The position numbers and the translations under genes are program-made. 64,000 bases of DNA. It comes from Pseudomonadales bacterium (lineage in GTDB: Bacteria; Pseudomonadota; Gammaproteobacteria; Pseudomonadales; UBA5518). The DNA is taken from the NCBI GenBank assembly GCA_022072145.1, contig JAJVIG010000043.1:1-64000 (forward strand), written 5' to 3'. Below, piece by piece: positions 28,822 through 38,182 of the stretch (the stretch's first letter is position 1; each line of letters opens with the position of its first letter). The notes under the pieces are model-generated. The model was not told the origin of the DNA, did not search any database, and saw nothing but the letters and a program-made list of their open reading frames with translations.

Positions 28822-29550
28822 TCAGCCGCGCGTCGCGAAGTCGTCCAGTTGCTGCTGGATCCAGCCCTGCGCCTGGCGCGTCAGACTGCCGGCGTCGCTG
28901 CCCGTGCTCGCCATCGGGGTGCTGATCGCGACGTTGATCTCGCCCGGAATTTTCAGGAACCGCCGTGCGGGCCAGCACTTGCCGGCGTCGTGCGCCACGC
29001 AGACGATCCCGACGCCGGCGCGCACCGCGAGCTGCGCGGCGCTGCGCGAGAAGCGCAGCGGCTCGCCGGCATCGACCCGCGTGCCCTCGGGAAAGATCAG
29101 TACGCTGCAGTCGCTCGCGAGACGTTCGGCGCCTTCCTCCACCACCTGTTTCAGCGCCGCGCGCGGGTTGCTGCGATCGATCGCGATCGGGCGCAGCAAC
29201 CCCAGCGCCCAGCCGAAGAACGGGATCCGCAGCAGTTCGCGTTTCAGCAGGATGCACAGTTGCGGGAACAGCGTCGCGAGGAAGATCGTCTCCCAGCTGC
29301 TCTGGTGGTTCGCGACCACGACGCAACCGTGCGACGGCAGGTTCGCCATTCCCTCGATGCGATAACGTACGCCGCAGGTGATCGCGACCCAGCGGATCGC
29401 GAAGCGGTTCCACACCATCAGCAGCCGGTAGCGCGCCGGGTAGTCGAGCATCGGTGCGGCCAGCAGCATGAACGCGCCCCAGGCGACCACCGAAACCCCG
29501 TACACCGCGTAGAACAGCAGCGAGCGCAGGAACAGCAGCATGGCTCGCAT
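28822..29550 (-). CDS. 1-acylglycerol-3-phosphate acyltransferase (PlsC family)
   Basis: Membrane-bound acyltransferase that makes phosphatidic acid. About 242 residues from the ATG at 29550. It has N-terminal hydrophobic segments (FLRSLLFYAVYGVSVVAWGAF), the catalytic motif NHQSSWE (His82 with Glu87 in place of the more common Asp, as in Pseudomonas homologs), and FPEGTR at 153-158. The start lies 8 bp after gmhB, last gene of the glyQ-glyS-gmhB-plsC operon. A paralog-type role in another lipid cannot be excluded. Confidence 0.9.
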   Translation of the reverse strand: MRAMLLFLRSLLFYAVYGVSVVAWGAFMLLAAPMLDYPARYRLLMVWNRFAIRWVAITCGVRYRIEGMANLPSHGCVVVANHQSSWETIFLATLFPQLCILLKRELLRIPFFGWALGLLRPIAIDRSNPRAALKQVVEEGAERLASDCSVLIFPEGTRVDAGEPLRFSRSAAQLAVRAGVGIVCVAHDAGKCWPARRFLKIPGEINVAISTPMASTGSDAGSLTRQAQGWIQQQLDDFATRG

Positions 29551-29557
29551 GGATGCT

Positions 29558-30100
29558 TCAGCCTTCGTGCAGGATGGCGACCGCCGCGGCGGCCAGGTCG
29601 TTGAATACCCGCACGTCGGCATCGTGCGCCCCCAGCCGGGCGCTGGTCTTGATGCCGTTGCCGGTCAGCACCAGCACCGGCGCGCAGTCCTTCGCGCGCG
29701 CCAGTTCGATGTCCCTCATCGAGTCGCCCACCAGCACGCTGCCGGCGAGCGAACAGCCGTATTGCCGCTCGGCGGCGTCGAGCAGCCCGGTCGCCGGCTT
29801 GCGGCACGCGCAGCCGTCGTCCGGCCGGTGCGGGCAGTAGAAGATGCTGCCGATGCGGCCACCGCGTTCCTCGACCGCCGCGCACAGCTTGCGGTGCATC
29901 GCCTCGAGTTCGCCCAGCCCGAACAGCCCGCGCCCCAGCCCGGACTGGTTGGTCGCGACGATGATCTCGAAACCCGCGCGCGACAGCGCCGCGATCGCCT
30001 CGATGCTGCCCGGGATCGGCTGCCACTGCCCGGGCGTCCTGATATAATCGGGCGAGTCGACGTTGATCACGCCGTCGCGATCGAGGATCACGAATCTCAT
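29558..30100 (-). CDS. gmhB: D-glycero-beta-D-manno-heptose 1,7-bisphosphate 7-phosphatase
   Basis: HAD-family phosphatase of ADP-heptose synthesis for the lipopolysaccharide inner core. The 180-residue product shows DRDGVIN at 7-13 (nucleophile Asp7), ATNQSGLGRG, and the zinc-binding CPHRPDDGCACRKP with three Cys and a His, followed by VGDSMRDIE. The ATG overlaps the glyS stop (ATGA). Confidence 0.93.
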   Translation of the reverse strand: MRFVILDRDGVINVDSPDYIRTPGQWQPIPGSIEAIAALSRAGFEIIVATNQSGLGRGLFGLGELEAMHRKLCAAVEERGGRIGSIFYCPHRPDDGCACRKPATGLLDAAERQYGCSLAGSVLVGDSMRDIELARAKDCAPVLVLTGNGIKTSARLGAHDADVRVFNDLAAAAVAILHEG

Positions 30101-32178
30101 GCCGTGACCGCCAGCGCCGAAATGTCGGCGACGCCGAGGAAGGCCGCGCGCAGGCGTGCCAGCAGAGCGTAGCGGTTCGCGCGCAGGCGTGCGTCCTCGC
30201 AGTTGACCAGCACCTGCTCGAAGAACGCATCGACGGGAGCGCGCAGCGCCGCGAGCTCGCCGAGCACGCCGGCGTAATCGCCGCTCGCCAGCGGGGCGGC
30301 GCTCGCCGCGATGCACCGATCGAGTTCCGCGGCCAGCGTCGCCTCGGCGGCTTCGACCAGCAGCGCCGCATCGACCTGCGCGGGAATCTCGCCGGGCGCC
30401 TGCTTCGCGAGGATGTTCGCGACCCGCTTGTTGGCGGCCGCGAGCGCGCCGGCTTCCGGCCGCGCCGCGAATGCCGCCACCGCGCGCACGCGGCGGTCGA
30501 AGTCCAGTGGGCGCGTCACGCCACGTGCCTGCACGGCGAGGAAACATTCGCTGGCGATACCGGCATCGGCGTACCAGGCGCGCAGGCGTTCGAACACGTA
30601 GTCGCGCACCGACTCGACCACGGTGGCGCGGCTCGCAAGCACCGGATGGCCGGCGGCGGCCTGCGCGATCAGCGGCAGCAGGTCGAGCTCGAGACCGTTC
30701 CCGATCACCGTGCGCAGTACGCCGAGCGCGGCCCGGCGCAGCGCGAACGGATCGCGCGAGCCGGTCGGTGGCTGGCCGATGCCGAAGATGCCGGTCAGGG
30801 TGTCGAGCCGGTCGGCCAGCGCGAGCGCGATGCCGACCTTGCCGCGTGCGAGTTCATCACCCGCGTGACGCGGCAGGTACTGTTCGGCGAGCGCAGCCGC
30901 GACTTCGGGATCCTCGCCGTCGTGCAGTGCGTAGTAGCGCCCCATGACGCCCTGCAGTTCGTCGAACTCGAGCACCATCTCGCTCACCAGGTCGGACTTC
31001 GCGAGCTCGGCGGCGCGCGCGCACAGCGCGGGATCGGCGTCGATCGCCGCGCCGATCGTGCGTGCGAGCCGCGCCAAGCGTTCGGTCTTGTCCCACAGCG
31101 TGCCCAGATCGGTCTGGAACACGATCTGGCGCAGCCGTTCTCGGCGCGCCGCGAGTGTGGTCTGCCGGTCCTGCTCGTAGAAGAAGGCCGCATCGCTGAG
31201 GCGCGGACGGATCACGCGCTCGTTGCCGTCGATGACTTTCTGTGGATCGCTGCTGTCGATGTTCGCTACCGTCACGAAGCACGGCAGCAGGGCCCCGCTG
31301 CCGTCGATCACGTGGAAATACTTCTGGTGCTGCTTCATCGAGGAAACCAGCGCTTCGGCCGGCACCTGCAGGAAGCGCTGCTCGAAGCGCCCGGCCAGCG
31401 CACGCGGCCATTCGACCAGGCTGCAGACTTCCTCGAGCAGTTCGTCGTCGATCACTGCGCTGCCGCCGAGCCTGGCGGCCTCGGCACGCACCTGTTCGGC
31501 GATCGCGGCGCGGCGTTGCTCGTGGTCGGCGATCACCGAGCCCTGTTCGTGCAACGCCTGCGCGTAGCCTTCGGCACCGGCGAGCGTGATGCGCGCCGCG
31601 CCGTGCACGCGGTGTCCGCGCGTCTCGCGTCCGGCCGCGACGCCGAGCACGCTTCCCGGGACCACGGCATCGCCGTGCAGCAGCACCACCCAGTGCACCG
31701 GGCGCACGAATTCGGCGCGGCGTGCGCCCCAGCGCATGCGTTTGGCGATCGGCAGCGCGGCGAGTGCCGCCTCCACCAGCGCCGGCAGCAGTGCCGCCGT
31801 CGCCCGTCCGGGCACCTGCTGGCGAAACGCCAGCCGTTCGCCCTTGTCGCCCGGGACGCGCTGCAATTCATCGACCGCCACCCCGCAGCCGCGCGCGAAA
31901 CCGAGCGCCGCGCCGGTGGGCTTGCCGTCGGCGCCGAAGGCGGCGGCAATGGCCGGTCCCAGCTTCTCGGCCACGGTGTCGGGTTGCGTGGTCGCCACCG
32001 CATCGATCTGCACCGCGAGCCGCCGCGGCGTCGCGTACCAGCGCACTTCGCCATGCGCGATGCGCTGTTCGTCCAGCCGCTCGGCCAGCGCGGCGGCGAA
32101 CGAGGTCGCGAGCGTGCGCAGGCTGCGCGGTGGCAGTTCCTCGGTGCCGATCTCCACCAGCAGCGTGGCGTCGTTCAT
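30097..32178 (-). CDS. glyS: Glycyl-tRNA synthetase beta subunit
   Basis: Beta subunit of the tetrameric alpha2-beta2 glycyl-tRNA synthetase, 693 residues. The N terminus [16 protein letters not shown] is diagnostic, and the C-terminal anticodon-binding helices ([22 protein letters not shown]) are complete. The frame continues upstream of the ATG at 32178, but the family start and the ATGA overlap with glyQ fix the start. Confidence 0.96.
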   Translation of the reverse strand: MNDATLLVEIGTEELPPRSLRTLATSFAAALAERLDEQRIAHGEVRWYATPRRLAVQIDAVATTQPDTVAEKLGPAIAAAFGADGKPTGAALGFARGCGVAVDELQRVPGDKGERLAFRQQVPGRATAALLPALVEAALAALPIAKRMRWGARRAEFVRPVHWVVLLHGDAVVPGSVLGVAAGRETRGHRVHGAARITLAGAEGYAQALHEQGSVIADHEQRRAAIAEQVRAEAARLGGSAVIDDELLEEVCSLVEWPRALAGRFEQRFLQVPAEALVSSMKQHQKYFHVIDGSGALLPCFVTVANIDSSDPQKVIDGNERVIRPRLSDAAFFYEQDRQTTLAARRERLRQIVFQTDLGTLWDKTERLARLARTIGAAIDADPALCARAAELAKSDLVSEMVLEFDELQGVMGRYYALHDGEDPEVAAALAEQYLPRHAGDELARGKVGIALALADRLDTLTGIFGIGQPPTGSRDPFALRRAALGVLRTVIGNGLELDLLPLIAQAAAGHPVLASRATVVESVRDYVFERLRAWYADAGIASECFLAVQARGVTRPLDFDRRVRAVAAFAARPEAGALAAANKRVANILAKQAPGEIPAQVDAALLVEAAEATLAAELDRCIAASAAPLASGDYAGVLGELAALRAPVDAFFEQVLVNCEDARLRANRYALLARLRAAFLGVADISALAVTA

Positions 32179-33128
32179 CGTGCGATCTCCCCGGCCGCCA
32201 GCAGTTCCGCGCGCAGTTCCGGCGCGGCGAGCGGGAAGCCGAGCGCCTTGCGCATATCGTGGTAGCTCTGCGCGACGGCACGCGCGAGCGTGCGCACGCG
32301 CAGGATGAATCGCTGGCGCTCGGTGACCGAGATCGCGTGCCGTGCATCGAGCAGGTTGAAGGTGTGCGAGGCCTTCAGCACCTGCTCGTAGGCGGGCAGC
32401 GGCAGCTGCTTCCCGATCAGGCGCCGGCACTCGCTCTCGTGCTGGTCGAAGCAGGCGAACAGGAACGCCACGTCGGCCTCCTCGAAGTTGTAGCACGACA
32501 TCTCCACCTCGTTCTGGTGGAACACGTCACCGTAGCTCACCGGTCCCTGTGGCCCGTTGGCCCACAGCAGATCGTAGAGGCTGTCCACGCCCTGCAGGTA
32601 CATCGCGATGCGCTCGATTCCGTAGGTGATCTCGCCGGTGACCGGGAAACACTCGAGCCCGCCGACCTGCTGGAAATAGGTGAACTGCGTGACTTCCATG
32701 CCGTTCAGCCACACTTCCCAGCCGAGGCCCCAGGCGCCGAGGGTAGGTGACTCCCAGTTGTCCTCGACGAAGCGGATGTCGTGCACGGCCGGGTCGATGC
32801 CGAGGAAGCGCAGCGATTCGATGTAGATCTGCTGGAAATCGTCCGGCGACGGCTTCATCACCACCTGGAACTGGTAGTAGTGCTGCAGGCGGTTCGGGTT
32901 CTCGCCGTAGCGCCCGTCCTTCGGACGGCGCGAGGGTTGCACGTAGGCGGCATTCCAGGTCTCCGGTCCGATCGAGCGCAGGAAGGTGGCCGGGTGGAAG
33001 GTGCCGGCCCCGACTTCCATGTCCAGCGGCTGCAGGATCACGCAGCCTTGCTGCGACCAGAACTGCTGCAGCGCGAGGATCAGGTCCTGGAAGGTGCGGG
33101 GCGCCGTCGGGGAAATTGCCGATACCAT
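32175..33128 (-). CDS. glyQ: Glycyl-tRNA synthetase alpha subunit
   Basis: Catalytic class II core of the bacterial two-subunit glycyl-tRNA synthetase, 317 residues. Conserved segments are [29 protein letters not shown] and [22 protein letters not shown] at 33128 was preferred to an in-frame start 24 codons upstream. First gene of the leftward operon with glyS, gmhB and plsC. Confidence 0.96.
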   Translation of the reverse strand: MVSAISPTAPRTFQDLILALQQFWSQQGCVILQPLDMEVGAGTFHPATFLRSIGPETWNAAYVQPSRRPKDGRYGENPNRLQHYYQFQVVMKPSPDDFQQIYIESLRFLGIDPAVHDIRFVEDNWESPTLGAWGLGWEVWLNGMEVTQFTYFQQVGGLECFPVTGEITYGIERIAMYLQGVDSLYDLLWANGPQGPVSYGDVFHQNEVEMSCYNFEEADVAFLFACFDQHESECRRLIGKQLPLPAYEQVLKASHTFNLLDARHAISVTERQRFILRVRTLARAVAQSYHDMRKALGFPLAAPELRAELLAAGEIAR

Positions 33129-33165
33129 GGGTCGCTCGCTGCCGGTCGGGCAAAAAAAGGGGCTT

Positions 33166-33171
33166 ATTATA
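33166..33171 (-). promoter_or_regulatory. Predicted -10 element of glyQ operon
   Basis: TATAAT on the minus strand, 38 bp before the glyQ ATG, in the 75-bp divergent gap. No good -35 is visible at 16-18 bp. Confidence 0.45.
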
Positions 33172-33203
33172 GAAACAACCCCGCATCCGGACGACTGCAA
33201 CTA

Positions 33204-34121
33204 GTGCGTGATCCCCGAAGTCTGCTGCTCACTGCCTGGCTGGCCACGACCGGCCTGCTGCCGTGGCGCCTGCGCCGCGCGCTTGCGTGGCTGCTCGCCG
33301 CCACGCTGTGGGTGTTCGCCACGCGCAGCGCGCGCACCACGCGGCGCAACATCGAGCTGTGTTTCCCCGCACTCGATCACGGCGCGCAGCGCGAGCTCGC
33401 GCGCCACAGCCTCTGGCACACGGCGCTGCTCGCCTGCGAGCTGGGGCTGGCGTGGCGCGGGCCGGCCGTGCGCTGGCAGCGCCGGCTGCGCGCGGTCGAG
33501 GGCATCGAACACCTCGAGCGCGCTGCGCACGCAGGCAAGGGTGTGCTGGTGCTGGTGCCGCATTTCGGCAACTGGGAAGTGCTGGGGCAGTTCCTGGCCG
33601 CGCGCGGGCCGTTGACCGCGCTGTACCGCGAGGCCCGTCAGGGAGCACTGGCGGAGGCGGCGCTGGCCGGGCGCGCGCGCAGCGGCGCGCGGATGGCGCC
33701 GGCCACGCGCGCAGGCGTCGCGCGACTGTTGCGCTCGCTGCACGCCGGCGAGACGCTGTTCGTGCTGCCCGACCAGCAACCCGACGAGTCGGGCGGCGTG
33801 TTCGCCGATTTCTTCGGTATCCCGGCGTTCACGCCGACCATCGTCGCCGGCCTGCTGCGGCGCACCGGCAGTGGCTGTGTGATGGGCGCCTGCGAGCGTC
33901 GTCGCGACGGCTTCGTGATCCGCTTCGAGCCGACCGACGCGGCGCTTGCCGACGCGGACCCGGTGACTGCCGCCAGCGCGCTCAACGCTGCCATCGAACG
34001 CCTGGTACGCCGTGCGCCCGCACAATACCAGTGGGAATACCGCCGCTTCGCGCGCCGGCCGCCCGGTGCCCCGCGGCTCTATGCCAGTTCGCGCACGCCG
34101 TCCTTGACCAGCAGCGCGTAG
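33204..34121 (+). CDS. LpxL/HtrB-family lipid A acyltransferase
   Basis: Acyltransferase of the lysophospholipid/lipid A family, 305 residues. It has an N-terminal hydrophobic anchor and the catalytic HX4E motif HFGNWE (His120, Glu125), then PDQQPDESGGVFADFFG and an aromatic C-terminal YQWEYRRF typical of the family. It probably adds a secondary acyl chain to lipid A; the chain specificity is not readable. GTG at 33204 was chosen as the first start after the divergent promoter region. The 3' end overlaps rsmB, on the other strand, by 43 bp. Confidence 0.88.
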   Translation: MRDPRSLLLTAWLATTGLLPWRLRRALAWLLAATLWVFATRSARTTRRNIELCFPALDHGAQRELARHSLWHTALLACELGLAWRGPAVRWQRRLRAVEGIEHLERAAHAGKGVLVLVPHFGNWEVLGQFLAARGPLTALYREARQGALAEAALAGRARSGARMAPATRAGVARLLRSLHAGETLFVLPDQQPDESGGVFADFFGIPAFTPTIVAGLLRRTGSGCVMGACERRRDGFVIRFEPTDAALADADPVTAASALNAAIERLVRRAPAQYQWEYRRFARRPPGAPRLYASSRTPSLTSSA

Positions 34122-35380
34122 TAGAAACCGTCGTGCCGGTCGGGTGTGGGCAGCAGCTGGCGCCCGTGCGCCCGCGCCCGGCCCCACGCGACACCTGGAT
34201 CGATCTCGTGCGCATCCGGTGTGGCGGACAGGAAGTCCGCGATGGTCCCCTCGTTTTCGCACGCGAGCACCGAGCAGGTCGCGTAGAGCAGCTGGCCGCC
34301 GGGTGCGAGGCACGGCCACAGGCCGCGCAGGATGCGGCGTTGCAGGGCCGCGGCCGCCGCGACCTGCTCCGCGTCGCGCAGGATGCGGATATCGGGATGG
34401 CGGCGGATCACGCCGGTTCCCGAGCACGGCGCATCGACCAGGATGTGGGCGAAGGGCTCACCGTTCCACCACGTCGCCGGGTCGGCGGCATCGCCGTGCA
34501 GCAGCGTCGCCTCGAGCGCGAGGCGCGCCAGATTCTGCCGCACACGCTCGAGGCGGGCGGCACTCGCGTCGAGCGCGCCGAGCCTGAGCGCGGGGTGGCG
34601 CTCGAGCAGGTGGCAGGCCTTGCCGCCCGGTGCGGCGCAGGCATCGAGCACACGCTGGTCGCCGCCGCATCCGAGCAGCGTGGCCGCGAGCTGCGCGCCT
34701 TCGTCCTGCACGCTGACGAGGCCGTCGGCGAAGCCGGGAATGCGCACGACCTCGCTCGCCTCGGCCAGCGTGACGCCGTCCTCGGCCAGCGCGCAGGGAT
34801 GTGCCTCGATGCCCGCCGCGTCGGCCGTGGCGAGCCACTGCGCGCGGCTGGTGCGCGCGGTGTTCACACGCAGGGTGAGCGGTGGCGCCGCGTTGTTCGC
34901 CGCGACGATCGCTTCCCAGTCCGCGGGCCAGTCCGCGCGCAGCGCGTCGATCAGCCAGCGCGGATGCGCCAGGCGCTCGGCCTCGTCGAGCCGTGCCTCG
35001 AGTTCCGCGCGCCGCGCCTGGTGCGCACGCAGCACCGCGTTCACCAGTCCGCGCGCCCAGCCCTTGCCGAGCGCCGCGCAGGCGGCAACGCTCTCGCTGA
35101 CCGCGGCGTGATCGGGCACGCGCAGGTGGCGCAACTGGTACAGTCCTGCCAGCAGCACCGCGCGCAGGTCCGCGTCGCGCGCCTTGAGCGGGCGTTGCAG
35201 CAATTGCGCGAGCAACGCGTCGAGTTCGAAATAGCGACGGCAGACACCGAAGGCGATTTCCCGCGCCAACGCGCGGTCACGGCCTGCGAGTCGCGCGGTG
35301 TGGCGCTCGAGCGCCTCGTCGAGCGTGCTGTCCCCGGTGATCACCGCGGCGATCGCACGCGCCGCCCGTACGCGTGGCAT
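34079..35380 (-). CDS. rsmB: 16S rRNA (cytosine-967-C5)-methyltransferase RsmB
   Basis: Sun/NOL-family RNA methyltransferase, 433 residues. The N-terminal NusB-like domain starts ARAIAAVITGDSTLDEAL. The AdoMet fold has DACAAPGGKACHLLE, and the two catalytic cysteines lie in DAPCSGTG and YATCSV. The ATG at 35380 lies 1 bp from the fmt stop, so it is the last gene of the def-fmt-rsmB operon. In Pseudomonas trkA follows; it is not present here. Confidence 0.95.
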   Translation of the reverse strand: MPRVRAARAIAAVITGDSTLDEALERHTARLAGRDRALAREIAFGVCRRYFELDALLAQLLQRPLKARDADLRAVLLAGLYQLRHLRVPDHAAVSESVAACAALGKGWARGLVNAVLRAHQARRAELEARLDEAERLAHPRWLIDALRADWPADWEAIVAANNAAPPLTLRVNTARTSRAQWLATADAAGIEAHPCALAEDGVTLAEASEVVRIPGFADGLVSVQDEGAQLAATLLGCGGDQRVLDACAAPGGKACHLLERHPALRLGALDASAARLERVRQNLARLALEATLLHGDAADPATWWNGEPFAHILVDAPCSGTGVIRRHPDIRILRDAEQVAAAAALQRRILRGLWPCLAPGGQLLYATCSVLACENEGTIADFLSATPDAHEIDPGVAWGRARAHGRQLLPTPDRHDGFYYALLVKDGVRELA

Positions 35381-35381
35381 C

Positions 35382-36350
35382 TCAGCTGCCCGCCGCGCAG
35401 CCGAGCACGGTTCCGGGCCGGAACCGTGCGGCATGACCGTTGAGCAGCGCGGCCGCATCCATCGGCCTGCCGCCGGCCAGCTGCAGGCGCGTGAGCCGCA
35501 GCGCCCCCTCGCTGCAGGCGACCACGATGCCGTCGCGCGCGGCGGTCACGATTTCTCCGGGTCGGGCCGTGGTGGCGGTCGCCACAGCGTCGGCCAGCCA
35601 GATGCGCAGTACCTCGCCGCCTGCCATGGTCTGGCAGACGTTCGCGGGGTTGAAGGCGCGCACGCGCCGTGCCAGCACCGCGGCCGGTTGCGACCAGTCG
35701 AGCACGGCCTCCTCGCGGCGCAGCTTCGGCGCGTGGGTCGCGAGGGAATCGTCCTGTGCCTCGGCGCGCAGGCAGCCGTCCGTCAGCAGCGCGAGCGCCT
35801 CCAGCAACGCGGCGGTGCCCAGCGTCGCGAGGCGTTCGCGCAGCGAGCCGCCGGTGTCGTCATCGGCGATCGCGCAGTCGCGCTTCAGCAGCATCGCGCC
35901 GGTGTCGAGTCCGGCATCCATCTGCATGATCGTGACCCCGGTGCGCGCGTCACCGGCCTCGAGCGCGCGTTCGATCGGCGCTGCGCCGCGCCAGCGCGGA
36001 AGCAGCGAGGCGTGCACGTTGATGCAGCCGAGGCGCGGAATCGTGAGCACGGTAGGCGGCAGCAGCAGCCCGTAGGCCGCGACGATCATCAGCTCCGGCT
36101 GCAGCGCGGCGAGCGCGGCCTGTTCGTCCGCGCCTTTGAGCGACATGGGTCGGCGCACCTCGATCGCCTGCGCTGCCGCGAGCTGGGCGACCGGCGAGGC
36201 CAGCAACTGGCGACCGCGGCCGGCGGGACGATCGGGCTGAGTGTAGACGGCCTCGATGCGGCACAGCGGCGAGGCCAGCAAGGCCTGCAGGATCGTCGCG
36301 GCGAAGCCCGGGGTGCCGGCGAACACGCAGCGCAATGGCGAGGTGCTCAT
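35382..36350 (-). CDS. fmt: Methionyl-tRNA formyltransferase
   Basis: Formylates initiator Met-tRNA using 10-formyl-tetrahydrofolate, 322 residues. Begins LRCVFAGTPGFAATIL. The catalytic core NVHASLLPRWRGAAPIERAL and DAGLDTGAML supply the Asn, His and Asp residues, and the C-terminal tRNA-binding domain is present. The ATG at 36350 was chosen; a GTG nine bases further upstream overlaps the end of def and is also possible. Confidence 0.96.
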   Translation of the reverse strand: MSTSPLRCVFAGTPGFAATILQALLASPLCRIEAVYTQPDRPAGRGRQLLASPVAQLAAAQAIEVRRPMSLKGADEQAALAALQPELMIVAAYGLLLPPTVLTIPRLGCINVHASLLPRWRGAAPIERALEAGDARTGVTIMQMDAGLDTGAMLLKRDCAIADDDTGGSLRERLATLGTAALLEALALLTDGCLRAEAQDDSLATHAPKLRREEAVLDWSQPAAVLARRVRAFNPANVCQTMAGGEVLRIWLADAVATATTARPGEIVTAARDGIVVACSEGALRLTRLQLAGGRPMDAAALLNGHAARFRPGTVLGCAAGS

Positions 36351-36359
36351 GGTGCGCAC

Positions 36360-36866
36360 TCAGGCCGGCTGACGGTGCAGCTTTTCCAGCTTGCTGCGGA
36401 TGCGCTGGCGCTTCAGGTTCGACAGGTAATCGACGAACAGCTTGCCGTCCAGGTGATCGAGCTCGTGCTGGATGCAGACCGCCAGCAGCCCGTCGGGCCG
36501 CAGCTCGAACGGCTTGCCGTCGCGATCGAAGGCGCGCACCACGATGTTCTCGGGACGCTGCACCGGCTCGTGAAAGCCGGGCACCGACAGGCAGCCCTCG
36601 GTGTACTCGCGCTTGCCGCCGGCGAGCACCTCCACCTCCGGATTGATCAGCACCAGCGGCTGGTCACAATTCTCCGAGACGTCCATCACCACGACGCGCT
36701 TGTGCACGTTGACCTGGGTCGCGGCCAATCCGATGCCGGGCGCGGCGTACATGGTTTCGAACATGTCGTCGATCAACTGCTGCAGCGAGGCGTCGAAACG
36801 TTCCACCGGGCGTGCGATGGTGCGCAGGCGGCGGTCGGGAAACTCGAGGATGTCGAGGATTGCCAT
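36360..36866 (-). CDS. def: Peptide deformylase
   Basis: Metalloenzyme that removes the N-formyl group from new proteins, 168 residues. All three motifs are intact: GIGLAATQ at 44-51, EGCLSVP at 90-96 with the metal ligand Cys92, and HELDH at 134-138. The upstream gap of about 210 bp to tsaP is divergent and should carry both promoters; I could not place them with confidence. Confidence 0.96.
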   Translation of the reverse strand: MAILDILEFPDRRLRTIARPVERFDASLQQLIDDMFETMYAAPGIGLAATQVNVHKRVVVMDVSENCDQPLVLINPEVEVLAGGKREYTEGCLSVPGFHEPVQRPENIVVRAFDRDGKPFELRPDGLLAVCIQHELDHLDGKLFVDYLSNLKRQRIRSKLEKLHRQPA

Positions 36867-37080
36867 GGTCCGATCGTGTCCGGGTTGCCGGGATGAGAAG
36901 CGTCGTGTCGTGATCCCCATCACGGCAGCGCACGAATTCCGGCCACTAGTCTACCCGAAGCGGCGGCCGGCACCCGCGCAGCCGGTGGTTCTATACGCAA
37001 TTTGGCCAGCTTTGGCTACACTTCAGCGGACCCCGGCGCGGCCATGTCCGGGGGCCGCTGATCGGCGCAGGGACAACGCG

Positions 37081-38109
37081 ATGAAAAAGTTTTTTGTTGG
37101 TGTGCTTGCCGGCACTCTGCTCGCCACGCGGCTCCTCGCGGCCGACGCCGGACTGCTGCGCGACGATCACCCGGACGAATACATCGTGCAGCGTGGCGAC
37201 ACGCTGTGGGACATCTCGGGCCGGTTCCTGGCCAAGCCGTGGCTGTGGCCGGAGATCTGGCACGCGAACCCGCAGATCGAGAATCCCCACCTGATCTACC
37301 CCGGTGACCGCCTTACGCTGGTCTACATCGACGGCCAGCCGCGCCTGGTGCTGAACCGCGGCACCGGTGGCGTGGTGAAGCTCGGTCCGCAGGTGCGCTC
37401 CAGCGCGCGCGAAGACGCGATTCCCGCGATCCCGCTCGAGGAAATCGCCGCGTTCCTGACGCGCAGTCGCATCGTCGAGCCCGACGAGCTGCAATCCGCC
37501 CCGTACGTGATCGCGGGCGCCCACGGACACGTGATCACCGGCGCCGGCGACCAGTTGCATGCGCGCGGCGAGTTCCCGGACGGTGAGGTCAACTTCGGCG
37601 TGTTCCGCGCCGGCCAGCTGTTCACCGATCCGGCGACCGGCGAGGTGCTGGGTCGCGAGGCGCTGGATATCGGAGGCGGCCGCCTGCTGGCCGTCGAGGA
37701 AGGCATCGGCACGCTCTCGATCGAACGCAGCGGCGAGGAGATGCGCGTGATGGACCGCCTGCTGCCGGCGGTCGAGCAGAAGATCACCGCAACCTTCTAT
37801 CCGAGCGCCCCCGACGAACAGATCGACGGGACGATCATCGCGGTCGAGCGTGGCGTCAGCAACGTTGGCCGTCTGGACGTCGTGATGCTGAACCGCGGCG
37901 CACGCGACGGTCTGGAAGAAGGCAATGTGCTGGCGATCCACCGGACCGGCGAGCTGGTGCGCGATCCGGTTACCAGGGAACTGCTGCGCCTGCCGTCCGC
38001 GCACGCGGGCGTGCTGATGGTGTTCCGCGTGTTCGAGAAGATGAGCTACGGGCTGGTGCTGAACGCGACCCAGCCGTTGCGCGTCAGCGACCAGGTTTCC
38101 AACCCCTGA
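37081..38109 (+). CDS. tsaP: LysM-domain protein, TsaP-like (type IV pilus secretin-associated)
   Basis: A secreted 342-residue protein with a signal peptide (MKKFFVGVLAGTLLATRLLA) and a LysM peptidoglycan-binding domain at about 34-82 (EYIVQRGDTLWDISGRFL), followed by a beta-rich region with GDQLHARG and, near the end, a FlgT-like domain (GVSNVGRLDVVMLNRGARDG). In Pseudomonas the gene in the same place between def and dprA is tsaP, whose product anchors the PilQ secretin to the cell wall. The name is given by architecture and synteny; no pilus genes are in the window. Confidence 0.75.
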   Translation: MKKFFVGVLAGTLLATRLLAADAGLLRDDHPDEYIVQRGDTLWDISGRFLAKPWLWPEIWHANPQIENPHLIYPGDRLTLVYIDGQPRLVLNRGTGGVVKLGPQVRSSAREDAIPAIPLEEIAAFLTRSRIVEPDELQSAPYVIAGAHGHVITGAGDQLHARGEFPDGEVNFGVFRAGQLFTDPATGEVLGREALDIGGGRLLAVEEGIGTLSIERSGEEMRVMDRLLPAVEQKITATFYPSAPDEQIDGTIIAVERGVSNVGRLDVVMLNRGARDGLEEGNVLAIHRTGELVRDPVTRELLRLPSAHAGVLMVFRVFEKMSYGLVLNATQPLRVSDQVSNP

Positions 38110-38137
38110 TACCAGGCGGGCCCGCGGCCCGTACCCC

Positions 38138-38158
38138 GCGCCGGCAGGACGCCGGCGC
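38138..38158. repeat. Perfect 8-bp GC inverted repeat between tsaP and dprA
   Basis: GCGCCGGC and its complement GCCGGCGC flank the 5-base loop AGGAC, 28 bp after the tsaP stop and 25 bp before dprA. No T-run follows, so it is a hairpin of unknown use, possibly an attenuator or an isolated palindrome. Confidence 0.4.
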
Positions 38159-38182
38159 CTGCGCGACACGGAGGTCGCCCGC

